Shown piece after piece: positions 6,879 through 13,587 of a stretch of DNA of 14,796 bases. The stretch is from NCBI GenBank assembly GCA_964394475.1, contig CAYMXZ010000076.1, positions 1 to 14,796 on the forward strand. Reading direction: 5' to 3'. This DNA comes from RQOF01 sp964394475 (GTDB lineage Bacteria; Calditrichota; Calditrichia; RBG-13-44-9). The notes under the pieces were generated by a model that ran no database searches, had not been told where the DNA came from, and saw only the letters and a program-made list of their open reading frames with translations. How positions within the stretch are numbered: the stretch's first letter is position 1; every line of letters begins with the position of its first letter. The position numbers were made by a program, and so were the translations under genes.

Positions 6879-8357
6879 CTACTTTTTGAGCGCTTTCTCA
6901 TATAATTCCAAATATTTTTTAGCAGATTGCTCCCAGGAAAAATCTTTTTTCATTCCTTCCTTTTGGATAGCCGTCCAGGTTTTTTTATCCGAAAAGGTTT
7001 TGACCGCTCGTTTAATGGCTTGTAGCATATCTTTGGCTTTATATTTTTTAAAGGAAAATCCTGTCCCTGTTTTCGTCTTCGGATCATAATCCTGAACGGT
7101 ATCGGCCAAACCACCGGTTTCGCGGACAATGGGTACTGTGCCGTACTTTAAACTATACATTTGATTCAATCCACATGGTTCAAAGCGGGAAGGCATTAGA
7201 AACATATCTGCACCGGCTTCAATCAAATGGGCCAGCTTGTTATCGAACCTCAGATTGACCGCAATTTTTTTCGGATACTTTTTCGCTAATTTCTCAAACA
7301 GCTGATGGTATTTTTGATCCCCGGTTCCCAGAATAATCATCTGGATATTCATTTCCATCAATTCTTTATGGGCTTCTTCGATGAGGTCAAATCCCTTTTG
7401 ATCGGCCAGGCGTGAAATGATCCCAATCACCGGTACGTTCTCATCAAATACCAGATTATTTTGTTTGCAGAGGATTTTTTTGTTTTTGATTTTATTCTCT
7501 AAATTGTCAATGGAATAATTGAAGGGGATCAGCATGTCGGTAGCGGGATTCCAATTCTCGTAATCGACGCCATTGAGGATTCCGACTAAATCTTTCTTGC
7601 GGGTGGCTAAAATTTTTTCGAAACCGAAACCGTAATCAGGACTACTGGTAATCTCTTCGGCATATCTTTCGCTCACGGTATTAAGCATGTCCGCAAATAA
7701 AATTCCGCCTTTGAGCAAGTTCAGATTTCCATAAAATTCAAATGGTTTGCCTGGACGCAAATATTCATCCGGGATCTCAATTTTTTTCGCTTTATCCAAA
7801 GGAAAACTTCCCTGATACGCCAGATTATGCAAAGTGAGTATCGTCCTGGTGCCTTTAAAAAATTCGTCATCTTTGTAGAGGGTTTTCAGATAGAAGGGAA
7901 TCAAAGCTGTTTGCCATTCATTGCAATGGATGATGTCCGGTTGCCAGTAAAGCAATTTCAGAGTCTCCAGGGTGGCTTTACTGAAAAAGGCGAAGCGCTC
8001 GGCGTTGTCTTCGAAATCTTTACCAGTAGCAGGATCGACATACAATTCCTTGCGATCGAAGTAATCAGGAATATGGAGAAAATAGACATGAACTTTTGAG
8101 TTGGGTAGAAAAGCAGTTTTGCCGTCAATCACTTTGGTTTCCTGACCAAGGGTTACCTTGACTTCCTTTAGTCGTATGACTTCCCGCAGCACGAACTTTC
8201 GTTCGTTGATGGATTTATAGTTAGCCATCATTACTCGCACGTCTTGTTCCATTTGCTTCAGGGCAATGGGTAGAGCGCCAGCCACATCAGCCAGGCCACC
8301 TGTTTTTGCAAATGGCACCACTTCGGATGATACATAACATATTTTAAATTGTCTCAT
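6879..8357 (-). CDS. glgA: Glycogen (starch) synthase, ADP-glucose type
   Basis: GT5 retaining glycosyltransferase that adds glucose from ADP-glucose to the non-reducing end of glycogen in the cytoplasm. Length is 492 residues against about 480 for typical bacterial GlgA. Seen: SSEVVPFAKTGGLADVAG (10-27), with the KTGGL nucleotide-sugar loop at 18-22; HCNEWQTALIP (144-154); LTLHNLAYQG (174-183); LNGVDYENWNP (261-271); IISRLADQKGFDL (313-325); PSRFEPCGLNQMYSLKYG (389-406), with the conserved E393; ETGGLADTV (413-421). All key segments are intact. The ATG at 8357 has a strong ribosome binding site (GAGGA, four bases away). It follows the galT-like gene by 13 bases, forming a two-gene operon, and a strong terminator lies just downstream. 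No glgC or glgB is in the window, so the source of ADP-glucose is not shown. Confidence 0.97.
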   Translation of the reverse strand: MRQFKICYVSSEVVPFAKTGGLADVAGALPIALKQMEQDVRVMMANYKSINERKFVLREVIRLKEVKVTLGQETKVIDGKTAFLPNSKVHVYFLHIPDYFDRKELYVDPATGKDFEDNAERFAFFSKATLETLKLLYWQPDIIHCNEWQTALIPFYLKTLYKDDEFFKGTRTILTLHNLAYQGSFPLDKAKKIEIPDEYLRPGKPFEFYGNLNLLKGGILFADMLNTVSERYAEEITSSPDYGFGFEKILATRKKDLVGILNGVDYENWNPATDMLIPFNYSIDNLENKIKNKKILCKQNNLVFDENVPVIGIISRLADQKGFDLIEEAHKELMEMNIQMIILGTGDQKYHQLFEKLAKKYPKKIAVNLRFDNKLAHLIEAGADMFLMPSRFEPCGLNQMYSLKYGTVPIVRETGGLADTVQDYDPKTKTGTGFSFKKYKAKDMLQAIKRAVKTFSDKKTWTAIQKEGMKKDFSWEQSAKKYLELYEKALKK

Positions 8358-8370
8358 TTTATCCTCAATG

Positions 8371-9369
8371 TTAAAGCGTCATCTGTTTCAAATATTGGGC
8401 AGCATCTTCCGGACTGGTGGGATTGATATGAAACCCGGTACCCCATTCAAAACCTGCTACCCGTGTTAACTTGGGCATAAATTCAATATGCCAATGATAG
8501 GAATCAGCCGGATCATCCTGCATGGGATAGGTATGAATGACGAAATTAAATGGTGGTGAATTTAAAGCGGCATTAATCCTTCCCAGTACTTCTTTCATTA
8601 TTACCGCCAGATGATTAAGGCGCTCGTCAGAAATAGATTCAAAATGTGAAGAATGCTCTTTCGGTAATATCCAGGTTTCAAAAGGAAAACGTGGGGCATA
8701 GGGCTCTATGGCAATGAAATATTCTTCATCATAAACGACTCTCACTCCATCATTGATCTCCTGGCGGATAATGTCACAGAAAATGCACCGGTCTTTGTAG
8801 TTAAAATAAACTTTGGCACCTTCCATTTCCTCGACCACTGTTTTCGGAATGATAGGAGTGGCGATGAGCTGGGAATGAGTATGCTCAAGGGACGCACCAG
8901 CTGACATACCATGATTCTTAAAAACCATCACATATTTTAAACGAATATCTTTTTTAAGATCGAGAATTCGCTCACGGAAAATCCAGAATACATCTCGGAT
9001 ACTATGAAGTTCCAGATCGACCAGGTCTTTAAAATGATCCGGAGTTTCAATGATCACTTCATGGGCGCCGATTCCATTCATCTTATCATAAATGCCTTCC
9101 CCCTGCCGATTGAGTTGACCTTCGACCCGCAGGGCAGGATATTTATTCGGCACTACCCGTAAAGTCCAGCCTGGTTTATCCCTGGGAGATTTATCAGGAC
9201 GAATCGCAAAGATTTCAGGAGGAGTCTTGTCTTCGTGGTTATAACAAAAAGGACAGAAACCGCCTTTTTTCTTTTCTTCCACATCCGCAAAATCAGATGG
9301 ACGCTTACCTCGTTCAGTGGAAATGATAACCCAACGACCAATGACAGGATCTTTTCGTAATTCAGGCAT
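8371..9369 (-). CDS. galT: Galactose-1-phosphate uridylyltransferase family protein (GalT-like; ADP-glucose phosphorylase possible)
   Basis: HIT-superfamily nucleotidyltransferase of 332 residues. Classical GalT swaps UMP between UDP-glucose and galactose 1-phosphate in the Leloir pathway. Seen: DPVIGRWVIISTERGKRP (7-24), zinc pair CPFC (39-42), WTLRVVPNKYPAL (68-80), GAHEVIIETPDH (101-112), and the catalytic block GASLEHTHSQL (158-168), with H163-T-H165-S-Q167. A second CxxC is at 195-198, and a late YHWHIEFMPKL segment follows. The catalytic block reads HTHSQ, not the HPHGQ of E. coli GalT. This is shared with archaeal/thermophile GalT-like proteins and, as I recall, resembles the plant ADP-glucose phosphorylase, so the nucleotide could be adenosine. 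It is the first gene of an operon with glgA. The ATG at 9369 has no Shine-Dalgarno sequence; the leader is a run of A/T. Confidence 0.85.
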   Translation of the reverse strand: MPELRKDPVIGRWVIISTERGKRPSDFADVEEKKKGGFCPFCYNHEDKTPPEIFAIRPDKSPRDKPGWTLRVVPNKYPALRVEGQLNRQGEGIYDKMNGIGAHEVIIETPDHFKDLVDLELHSIRDVFWIFRERILDLKKDIRLKYVMVFKNHGMSAGASLEHTHSQLIATPIIPKTVVEEMEGAKVYFNYKDRCIFCDIIRQEINDGVRVVYDEEYFIAIEPYAPRFPFETWILPKEHSSHFESISDERLNHLAVIMKEVLGRINAALNSPPFNFVIHTYPMQDDPADSYHWHIEFMPKLTRVAGFEWGTGFHINPTSPEDAAQYLKQMTL

Positions 9370-9412
9370 AAAAAAAATTTACGTTTATTTAATATTTTTT
9401 AATTACTTATAA

Positions 9413-9441
9413 AATTTAAGAATTTGTCTAAATGTAATCAA
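9413..9441 (-). promoter_or_regulatory. possible promoter for the galT-glgA operon
   Basis: On the minus strand TTGATT (9436-9441), a 17-base spacer and TAAATT (9413-9418) lie upstream of the galT-like start. Both hexamers match the sigma-70 consensus at only four of six positions. The start of transcription would be near 9406, leaving a leader of about 37 bases. The surrounding DNA is very AT-rich, so chance matches are likely. The rest of the 273-base divergent gap (9370-9642) shows no gene or strong structure to me. Confidence 0.25.
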
Positions 9442-9642
9442 GCGGAAAAATTTCACCTGTCTTTTAAAGAATGATGATAACTCCTGAGTATCACCGACCA
9501 CAAAAAGTAAGAGAGTGAAAACGGGCAATACCTCGGCCTTGAGACGGTTTATTGTTTAAAGTTTTAAAGAAAATTAACGACAATGAAACCTAATGGTAAC
9601 AAGAGAATTGTATTTTCACTTCCCATAAAGAAGGGATAAATC

Positions 9643-9864
9643 ATGGCAGCCAGAAAGATCTTCAAAGTTTTTTTGAAGGCAGGAAAATGGCGAGTAAGTG
9701 AGGATGGAAAAAATCTGGGAGAATATCAGCAGCGAGATGAAGCGACGCAGATGGCCCGGGATTTAGCCTTGGACATACTGTCCAGTCAGGTACTTGTCTA
9801 TCGCGATTACGGTTCCATCGAAAAATCCTTCTGTAATTTTCAGTATCCCGAAAAAAAATCCTAA
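9643..9864 (+). CDS. small DUF2188-like protein
   Basis: A 73-residue soluble protein of unknown function. Its order of features matches what I recall of the DUF2188 family: a short beta-rich start (FKVFLKAGKWRVSEDGKN, 7-24), then a helix with DEATQMARDLALDI (32-45) and a final strand VLVYRDYGSIEKSF (50-63). DUF2188 proteins typically read W.V..(D)G, then a helix with (K)EA...A..LA, then a strand ending in RDG.I. Here RDYGSI takes that last place. The ATG at 9643 has a strong ribosome binding site (AGAAGGG at 9629-9635, seven bases away), which supports the gene. It is the first gene of a plus-strand patch lying divergently from galT-glgA. No role can be assigned. Confidence 0.8.
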   Translation: MAARKIFKVFLKAGKWRVSEDGKNLGEYQQRDEATQMARDLALDILSSQVLVYRDYGSIEKSFCNFQYPEKKS

Positions 9865-9965
9865 AAACCTCAGCACATTTTCAAAATTGCCGCTTACAAA
9901 TTTTGTTTCAGAATCCTTATTATAGGTGTTATATTTGAGTGGTATTATATAGTGATTAAGGTGCA

Positions 9966-10325
9966 ATGGTTCATCATCTACGTTTGAAAAAAATATTCCT
10001 ATTCCTTTGTTATATCCTTTTATTTTTCTATACTAAGGAAAATTATCTTGATCCTATTTTTGTTAATAAAACATTATCCACACAGTTTATTCTTGGTAGT
10101 GGAATTTTAAAGAGTGATATTTTTCTGGATCCAAAGCTAAATCACGGATGGCAGCCGGTAGTCTATAAAGTCTGCACTTCTCACAAGATCTTTTTAAATT
10201 TTTCCACCGAAAATAAGTTTATCGTGCCCCTGAAAAATTATCCCCGGTATAACCTGGATTTAGATTTTAATTTCCCCTTCATCTGTTACAAATTCCCTCG
10301 CAGTGAAGATACCAAAGAAGGTTGA
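9966..10325 (+). CDS. small unrecognised protein, probably exported or membrane-anchored
   Basis: A 119-residue open frame that I do not recognise. Residues 1-9 are basic (R6, K8, K9), and residues 10-22 (IFLFLCYILLFFY) are strongly hydrophobic, as in a signal peptide or signal anchor. No convincing cleavage site or lipobox is visible. The remainder is polar and aromatic, with two cysteines (in YKVCTSH and FICYKF) that could form a disulphide outside the cytoplasm. An AAGGTG site lies just before the ATG. Base content is clearly more AT-rich than in the flanking operons, so either the gene is fast-evolving or acquired, or the frame is not coding. Its stop TGA overlaps a TTG that opens the next frame, but the better start of the next gene is further on. 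Confidence 0.5.
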   Translation: MVHHLRLKKIFLFLCYILLFFYTKENYLDPIFVNKTLSTQFILGSGILKSDIFLDPKLNHGWQPVVYKVCTSHKIFLNFSTENKFIVPLKNYPRYNLDLDFNFPFICYKFPRSEDTKEG

Positions 10326-10435
10326 CCCACTCCTCTTTATTTTATATTTTTAAATTAACGGCAATCATTTTAAGAATTGTTTGCTGTTCAATTTTATATC
10401 AATTAATTCACAATTATTTGAAAGAGAGGAAAAAA

Positions 10436-10561
10436 ATGGGATCACCTTTATATTATATATTAATGATTGTTTTAGGCGTACTGCTGCTTGGTTTATTGCT
10501 CTACAGTTTTTATATGATTTTAAGCTCTAAAACCGATAAATCTCATCCGAAAAAGTCTTAG
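10436..10561 (+). CDS. 41-residue single-span membrane protein
   Basis: A very small gene chosen for its ribosome binding site: AAGAGAGGAAAAAA precedes the ATG at 10436. The product has a short N-terminus (MGSP), one hydrophobic span (roughly residues 5-28, YYILMIVLGVLLLGLLLYSF and on), and a polar, lysine-rich tail (SSKTDKSHPKKS) expected in the cytoplasm. The same frame is open back to a TTG at 10322, which would give 79 residues and a second hydrophobic segment. That TTG has AGAAGG directly against it, too close to work well, so I prefer the short form. No family is recognised. Small one-span proteins often modulate a larger membrane complex, but nothing here says which one. Confidence 0.6.
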   Translation: MGSPLYYILMIVLGVLLLGLLLYSFYMILSSKTDKSHPKKS

Positions 10562-10588
10562 TTTAGATCTATCCGTTGTTTTTATTCA

Positions 10589-10607
10589 ATTTCAGGTTAA
10601 CTGAAAT
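10589..10607. repeat. short inverted repeat between two small genes
   Basis: ATTTCAG, a five-base spacer GTTAA and CTGAAAT form a perfect 7-base-pair hairpin or operator-like dyad in the 144-base gap (10562-10705). No T tract follows on either strand, so it is not a standard terminator. The rest of the gap shows no other structure to me apart from the ribosome binding site at its end. Confidence 0.25.
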
Positions 10608-10705
10608 GGAAGAATTTGATATTGCTTTTGTCTGTTTCCAGGAATTTCTCCTTGGTTTAAAATTTATGGTCATTTATCAATAAAAAGAAACGCAGGAGTT
10701 TAGCA

Positions 10706-11035
10706 ATGGTTGTTATGAAAATATTTGAAAGAAGAAATCAAGCAGAAGATAAAAATGATTTTGAGGGTCAGATTAAAAAAGAAAAGAAAAGTAAACCATT
10801 AAAACCAATTCTTTCGCTTTTCTCTGAAAAAGAAGCATCAGCTTTTGTAAAAAAGTTATTCGCCAATGACTGTCATCAGTTTAATGATTTTATAAAGACG
10901 CTCGATGAGCTCACTGACTGGCAGAACACTTTTCAAAAAATCGAAGAAGAATTTCAGCGAAGAAATATTAATTCATTTCAGGGAGAAGCTAAGAAATTTT
11001 CTGATAAAGTTTTTAAACGATTTTATCCAGACTGA
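10706..11035 (+). CDS. unrecognised small helical cytoplasmic protein
   Basis: A 109-residue protein that I cannot place in a family. It has no signal peptide or membrane span. Residues 1-33 are highly charged and lysine/glutamate-rich (for example KKEKKSK at 24-30) and probably disordered. Residues 36-109 look like a compact helical domain: LSLFSEKEASAFVKKLF (36-52), FNDFIKTLDELTDW (59-72), FQKIEEEFQRRN (76-87), FSDKVFKRFYPD (98-109). The ATG at 10706 has a strong ribosome binding site (AGGAG at 10694-10698, seven bases away), the best support that it is real. A second ATG lies three codons in. An imperfect hairpin follows the stop codon. A regulator or adaptor is imaginable, but no motif shows it. 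Confidence 0.7.
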   Translation: MVVMKIFERRNQAEDKNDFEGQIKKEKKSKPLKPILSLFSEKEASAFVKKLFANDCHQFNDFIKTLDELTDWQNTFQKIEEEFQRRNINSFQGEAKKFSDKVFKRFYPD

Positions 11036-11078
11036 AATATTTCTATTGAGGAAAAAAATAAAAGTACCTGGAATAGAA

Positions 11079-11101
11079 TTCAGCGGTTTTTAACTGCTGA
11101 A
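11079..11101 (+). terminator. 10-base-pair hairpin, doubtful terminator
   Basis: TTCAGCGGTT, loop TTT and AACTGCTGAA form a 10-base-pair stem with one G-U pair, 43 bases after the stop of the 109-residue gene. No T tract follows directly; a run of seven T comes about 15 bases later (near 11116). It could be a weak terminator, an RNA-stabilising end or a processing site ahead of the DedA-family gene. Confidence 0.3.
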
Positions 11102-11177
11102 AAGAAGGTAAAGTGTTTTTTTAAAATAGGATGGTGATCATTCGTAAGGTTTGATTAGTAAAGTGTGAAAGGGAATC

Positions 11178-11828
11178 ATGCAGTACCTACTTCAGGCAAT
11201 AAATTTTATTCTACATCTTGATAAATATTTACCGGTAATTATTTCCCACTATGGATTGTGGATTTATTTGATTTTATTCTTCGTCATTTTCCTGGAGACT
11301 GGCCTGGTGGTCACTCCATTTTTGCCAGGAGATTCGTTGTTATTCGCTGCCGGAACATTTGCCGCCATCGGACAATTGCAGCTGAGCTGGTTGATATTTT
11401 TATTATTCCTGGCGGCTTTTTTGGGCGATACCGTCAATTACTGGATCGGTTATTCACTTGGTCATCGTGTCTATCAGACCAATTTGAAATTGATCAAGGA
11501 AGAACATCTTCTACGCACCCAAAAATTTTATGAAAAACATGGGGGCAAAACCATTTTTCTGGCTCGATTTATACCAATCATAAGAACCTTTGCCCCTTTC
11601 GTAGCTGGTATTGGAATTATGCCCTATGGACGGTTCCTTCTGTTTAATTTAGGAGGAGGCTTGGTGTGGGTGATGTCGTTTACGCTCTCTGGCTATTATC
11701 TTGGAAATCTGAGCTTCTTTCGACAGAACTTTAGTCTCATTGTTATAATAATCATATTGATTTCCGCAATTCCCATTTTTTTTGAGTTTCTGCGAAGTAT
11801 GGTAAAAAAACAGATCCAGGGCAGTTGA
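11178..11828 (+). CDS. DedA family membrane protein (SNARE-associated/VTT domain)
   Basis: A 216-residue inner-membrane protein of the DedA family. Members are thought to move undecaprenyl phosphate or phospholipids across the membrane and to support proton-motive-force homeostasis and envelope integrity. Seen: ETGLVVTPFLPGDSLLFAAG (40-59), with acidic residues E40 and D52; GDTVNYWIGYSLG (83-95); FYEKHGGKTIFLARFIPIIR (117-136), with R130 and R136; FAPFVAGIG (138-146). E40, D52, R130 and R136 correspond to residues reported as essential in E. coli YqjA (E39, D51, R130, R136). Hydrophobic helices occupy about 27-45, 68-90, 150-176 and 184-204. The start at 11178 has AAAGGGA nearby. It lies 142 bases after the preceding small gene, so co-transcription is uncertain. 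Its likely role in lipid-carrier recycling would fit a glycan-rich envelope. Confidence 0.93.
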   Translation: MQYLLQAINFILHLDKYLPVIISHYGLWIYLILFFVIFLETGLVVTPFLPGDSLLFAAGTFAAIGQLQLSWLIFLLFLAAFLGDTVNYWIGYSLGHRVYQTNLKLIKEEHLLRTQKFYEKHGGKTIFLARFIPIIRTFAPFVAGIGIMPYGRFLLFNLGGGLVWVMSFTLSGYYLGNLSFFRQNFSLIVIIIILISAIPIFFEFLRSMVKKQIQGS

Positions 11829-11940
11829 TTTTGTAAATAAATGAGAGCTTAATTATTTCGAGTGAATAAATCTATGGCTTATCGTAGAGGTAAGACCTGT
11901 TTGTTATTGTTCATATATCATTGATAAAACGGTTAATTCG

Positions 11941-11961
11941 GGAATGGTGAATAACCATTCC
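11941..11961. terminator. hairpin between convergent genes, possible terminator
   Basis: GGAATGGT, a five-base loop GAATA and ACCATTCC make a perfect 8-base-pair stem in the 160-base gap between the DedA-family gene (plus) and the oxidoreductase gene (minus). Only three T follow on the plus strand and none on the minus strand. Its place between convergent genes favours a terminator role, but the T tract is poor. Confidence 0.35.
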
Positions 11962-11988
11962 TTTCAGCCACTGGAAAATAATTTCAGG

Positions 11989-12720
11989 TCAGTGTATCTT
12001 TTTATAAGAAAAATGTGAGGGAATAATTCCGTTCTCCCTATTTTTTTTCAGCTTTTCATAAAAGAATTGAATCTGATCAGATTCAAAAATATGAATACCA
12101 TTCAGGTTTACTTTCGCCATTTCAACCATGGCCGTCGCTAAGACCTGGGCCTGAATGGGACGATATTTTTTTAGTTTTCCCCTCAGGAAAGGGGTTAAAC
12201 ACTTAAAGATGTATTCCCCGACTTTTTCGGTTGGTCTGGATTCTCTTCGTTTACCCAATAACAGTGATGGACGAAAGATCAGTGTACTCTGAAATGGCAG
12301 TTGGGTAAGCGCTTTTTCCAGTTCTCCTTTTACGCGATTGTAGAATATTTTTGATTTTTCATTCGCGCCCAGAGCAGAAACCAACAGAAAATATCGGCAG
12401 TTGTTCTGACTGGCTATCCTGGCTAATTGGTAAGCGTAATCAAAATCTACCCGGCGAAAAGCATCCTGACTGCCGGCTTGTTTTATGGTGGTGCCCAAAC
12501 AACAAAAAACATGATCGGCTTTGATAATATGATGATATTCTGATAATTTCTCAAAATTGAGCCGGTGTTCTTGTAATTTAGGATGATCGATGTTCAAAGG
12601 TCGGCGGGTAAGCACCTTTACCAGGATGTAATCAGGATCATTGAGTAAATAGTGAAGACAATGACTGCCAACCAGACCAGTAGCTCCAACAATAAGAGCA
12701 GTAAAATTTTTCATAATCAC
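11989..12720 (-). CDS. NAD(P)-binding oxidoreductase, atypical SDR (TIP30/HTATIP2-like)
   Basis: A 243-residue Rossmann-fold protein of the atypical short-chain dehydrogenase group. Seen: LIVGATGLVGSH (9-20), the dinucleotide-binding glycine motif; VKVLTRRP (34-41); FCCLGTTIKQAG (72-83), the NNAG-like strand end; VSALGAN (114-120); YNRVKGELE (127-135), carrying the Tyr-x3-Lys pair; FRPSLLLGKR (149-158). This order matches TIP30/HTATIP2-like oxidoreductases, whose substrates are mostly unknown. The frame opens with a GTG at 12720, and an ATG follows two codons later at 12714. The latter gives the usual short N-terminus (MKNFTALIVGATG), but neither has a well-spaced ribosome binding site. It lies 52 bases downstream of thiD and may share its transcript, though no thiamine role is implied. 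Confidence 0.88.
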   Translation of the reverse strand: MIMKNFTALIVGATGLVGSHCLHYLLNDPDYILVKVLTRRPLNIDHPKLQEHRLNFEKLSEYHHIIKADHVFCCLGTTIKQAGSQDAFRRVDFDYAYQLARIASQNNCRYFLLVSALGANEKSKIFYNRVKGELEKALTQLPFQSTLIFRPSLLLGKRRESRPTEKVGEYIFKCLTPFLRGKLKKYRPIQAQVLATAMVEMAKVNLNGIHIFESDQIQFFYEKLKKNRENGIIPSHFSYKKIH

Positions 12721-12772
12721 CCGTGGATTTACATGTACGCTGATAATTTTCTTCCTGCTAAGTAAAAATAAT

Positions 12773-13570
12773 TTACCACTTTGTTTTTACGCCTACCAGA
12801 TGGTTTGTTGGTCCGTGACCGGTGCCAAGTGCCAATCCATTCTCGATGGCAGCGGTTATATACTTTTTAGCCTGCTTGATTGCTTTGATTACCGGATAAC
12901 CTTTTCCTAATCCTGCCGCAATAGCTGACGCAAACGTGCAACCGGTCCCATGTGTATGACGGGTCTTGATTCGGGGTGATTTTAGCAGCTGGAATTTTCG
13001 TCCATCATATACCACGTCTATCGCCTGATTTTCAAGGTCTAAATGACCACCTTTCAACACTACCCATTGACAGCCGCTCTCTTTTAAATCTCGGGCAGCC
13101 TGCTGCATATCTGACAGATCTTTTATTCTTCTGTTCAACAATACTTCTGCTTCGAAAACATTGGGAGTGATGACCATCGCCTGCGGAATAAGTTCCTCCC
13201 AGATTGCACGCCGGGCACTTTCAGCCAGAAGCGCATCGCCACTTTTCGCCACCATTACCGGATCTACCACTAAATTGGGTATTTTAAAATCACGCACCGC
13301 TTTGCTCACCACCATTACAATTTCGGTACTGGCCAGCATACCGGTTTTTACCGCGTCGACCCCGATATCGGTTACCACGCTCTGAATTTGCTGATAAATA
13401 AAATCGGGAGGAATTTCGAAGATTCCTTGCACACCTCTGGTATTTTGAGCCGTCAGAGCGGTAATAGCTGACATGCCATACACACCAAAAGCCATAAATG
13501 TTTTCAGGTCAGCCTGAATGCCCGCTCCGCCTCCACTGTCAGAGCCGGCAATGGTCAACAATCGTTTCAT
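12773..13570 (-). CDS. thiD: Hydroxymethylpyrimidine/phosphomethylpyrimidine kinase
   Basis: Ribokinase-fold enzyme that phosphorylates HMP and then HMP-P to HMP-diphosphate, the pyrimidine donor for thiamine phosphate synthase. The 265-residue length is standard. Seen: TIAGSDSGGGAGIQADLKTF (6-25), YGMSAITALTAQNT (31-44), VKTGML (74-79), VVDPVMVAKSG (101-111), ITPNVFEAE (134-142), VLKGGH (171-176) and HTHGTGCTFASAIAAG (205-220), with catalytic-loop C211. The start at 13570 has a strong ribosome binding site (AAGAGGAG at 13578-13585, seven bases away). It lies 17 bases after thiL and belongs to the thiE-thiL-thiD operon. Nothing is missing or altered. Confidence 0.97.
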   Translation of the reverse strand: MKRLLTIAGSDSGGGAGIQADLKTFMAFGVYGMSAITALTAQNTRGVQGIFEIPPDFIYQQIQSVVTDIGVDAVKTGMLASTEIVMVVSKAVRDFKIPNLVVDPVMVAKSGDALLAESARRAIWEELIPQAMVITPNVFEAEVLLNRRIKDLSDMQQAARDLKESGCQWVVLKGGHLDLENQAIDVVYDGRKFQLLKSPRIKTRHTHGTGCTFASAIAAGLGKGYPVIKAIKQAKKYITAAIENGLALGTGHGPTNHLVGVKTKW

Positions 13571-13587
13571 CGGTATTCTCCTCTTAA

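Noticed and set aside
9583..9639. 18-codon frame directly before the DUF2188-like gene, a possible leader peptide
   Set aside because: It has no ribosome binding site, shows no regulatory codon run, and its end merely overlaps the binding site of the next gene.
9882..9905. CAAAATT...AATTTTG inverted repeat followed by TTTC after the DUF2188-like gene
   Set aside because: The stem is almost all A-T with a 10-base loop and a three-base T run, too weak to call a terminator.
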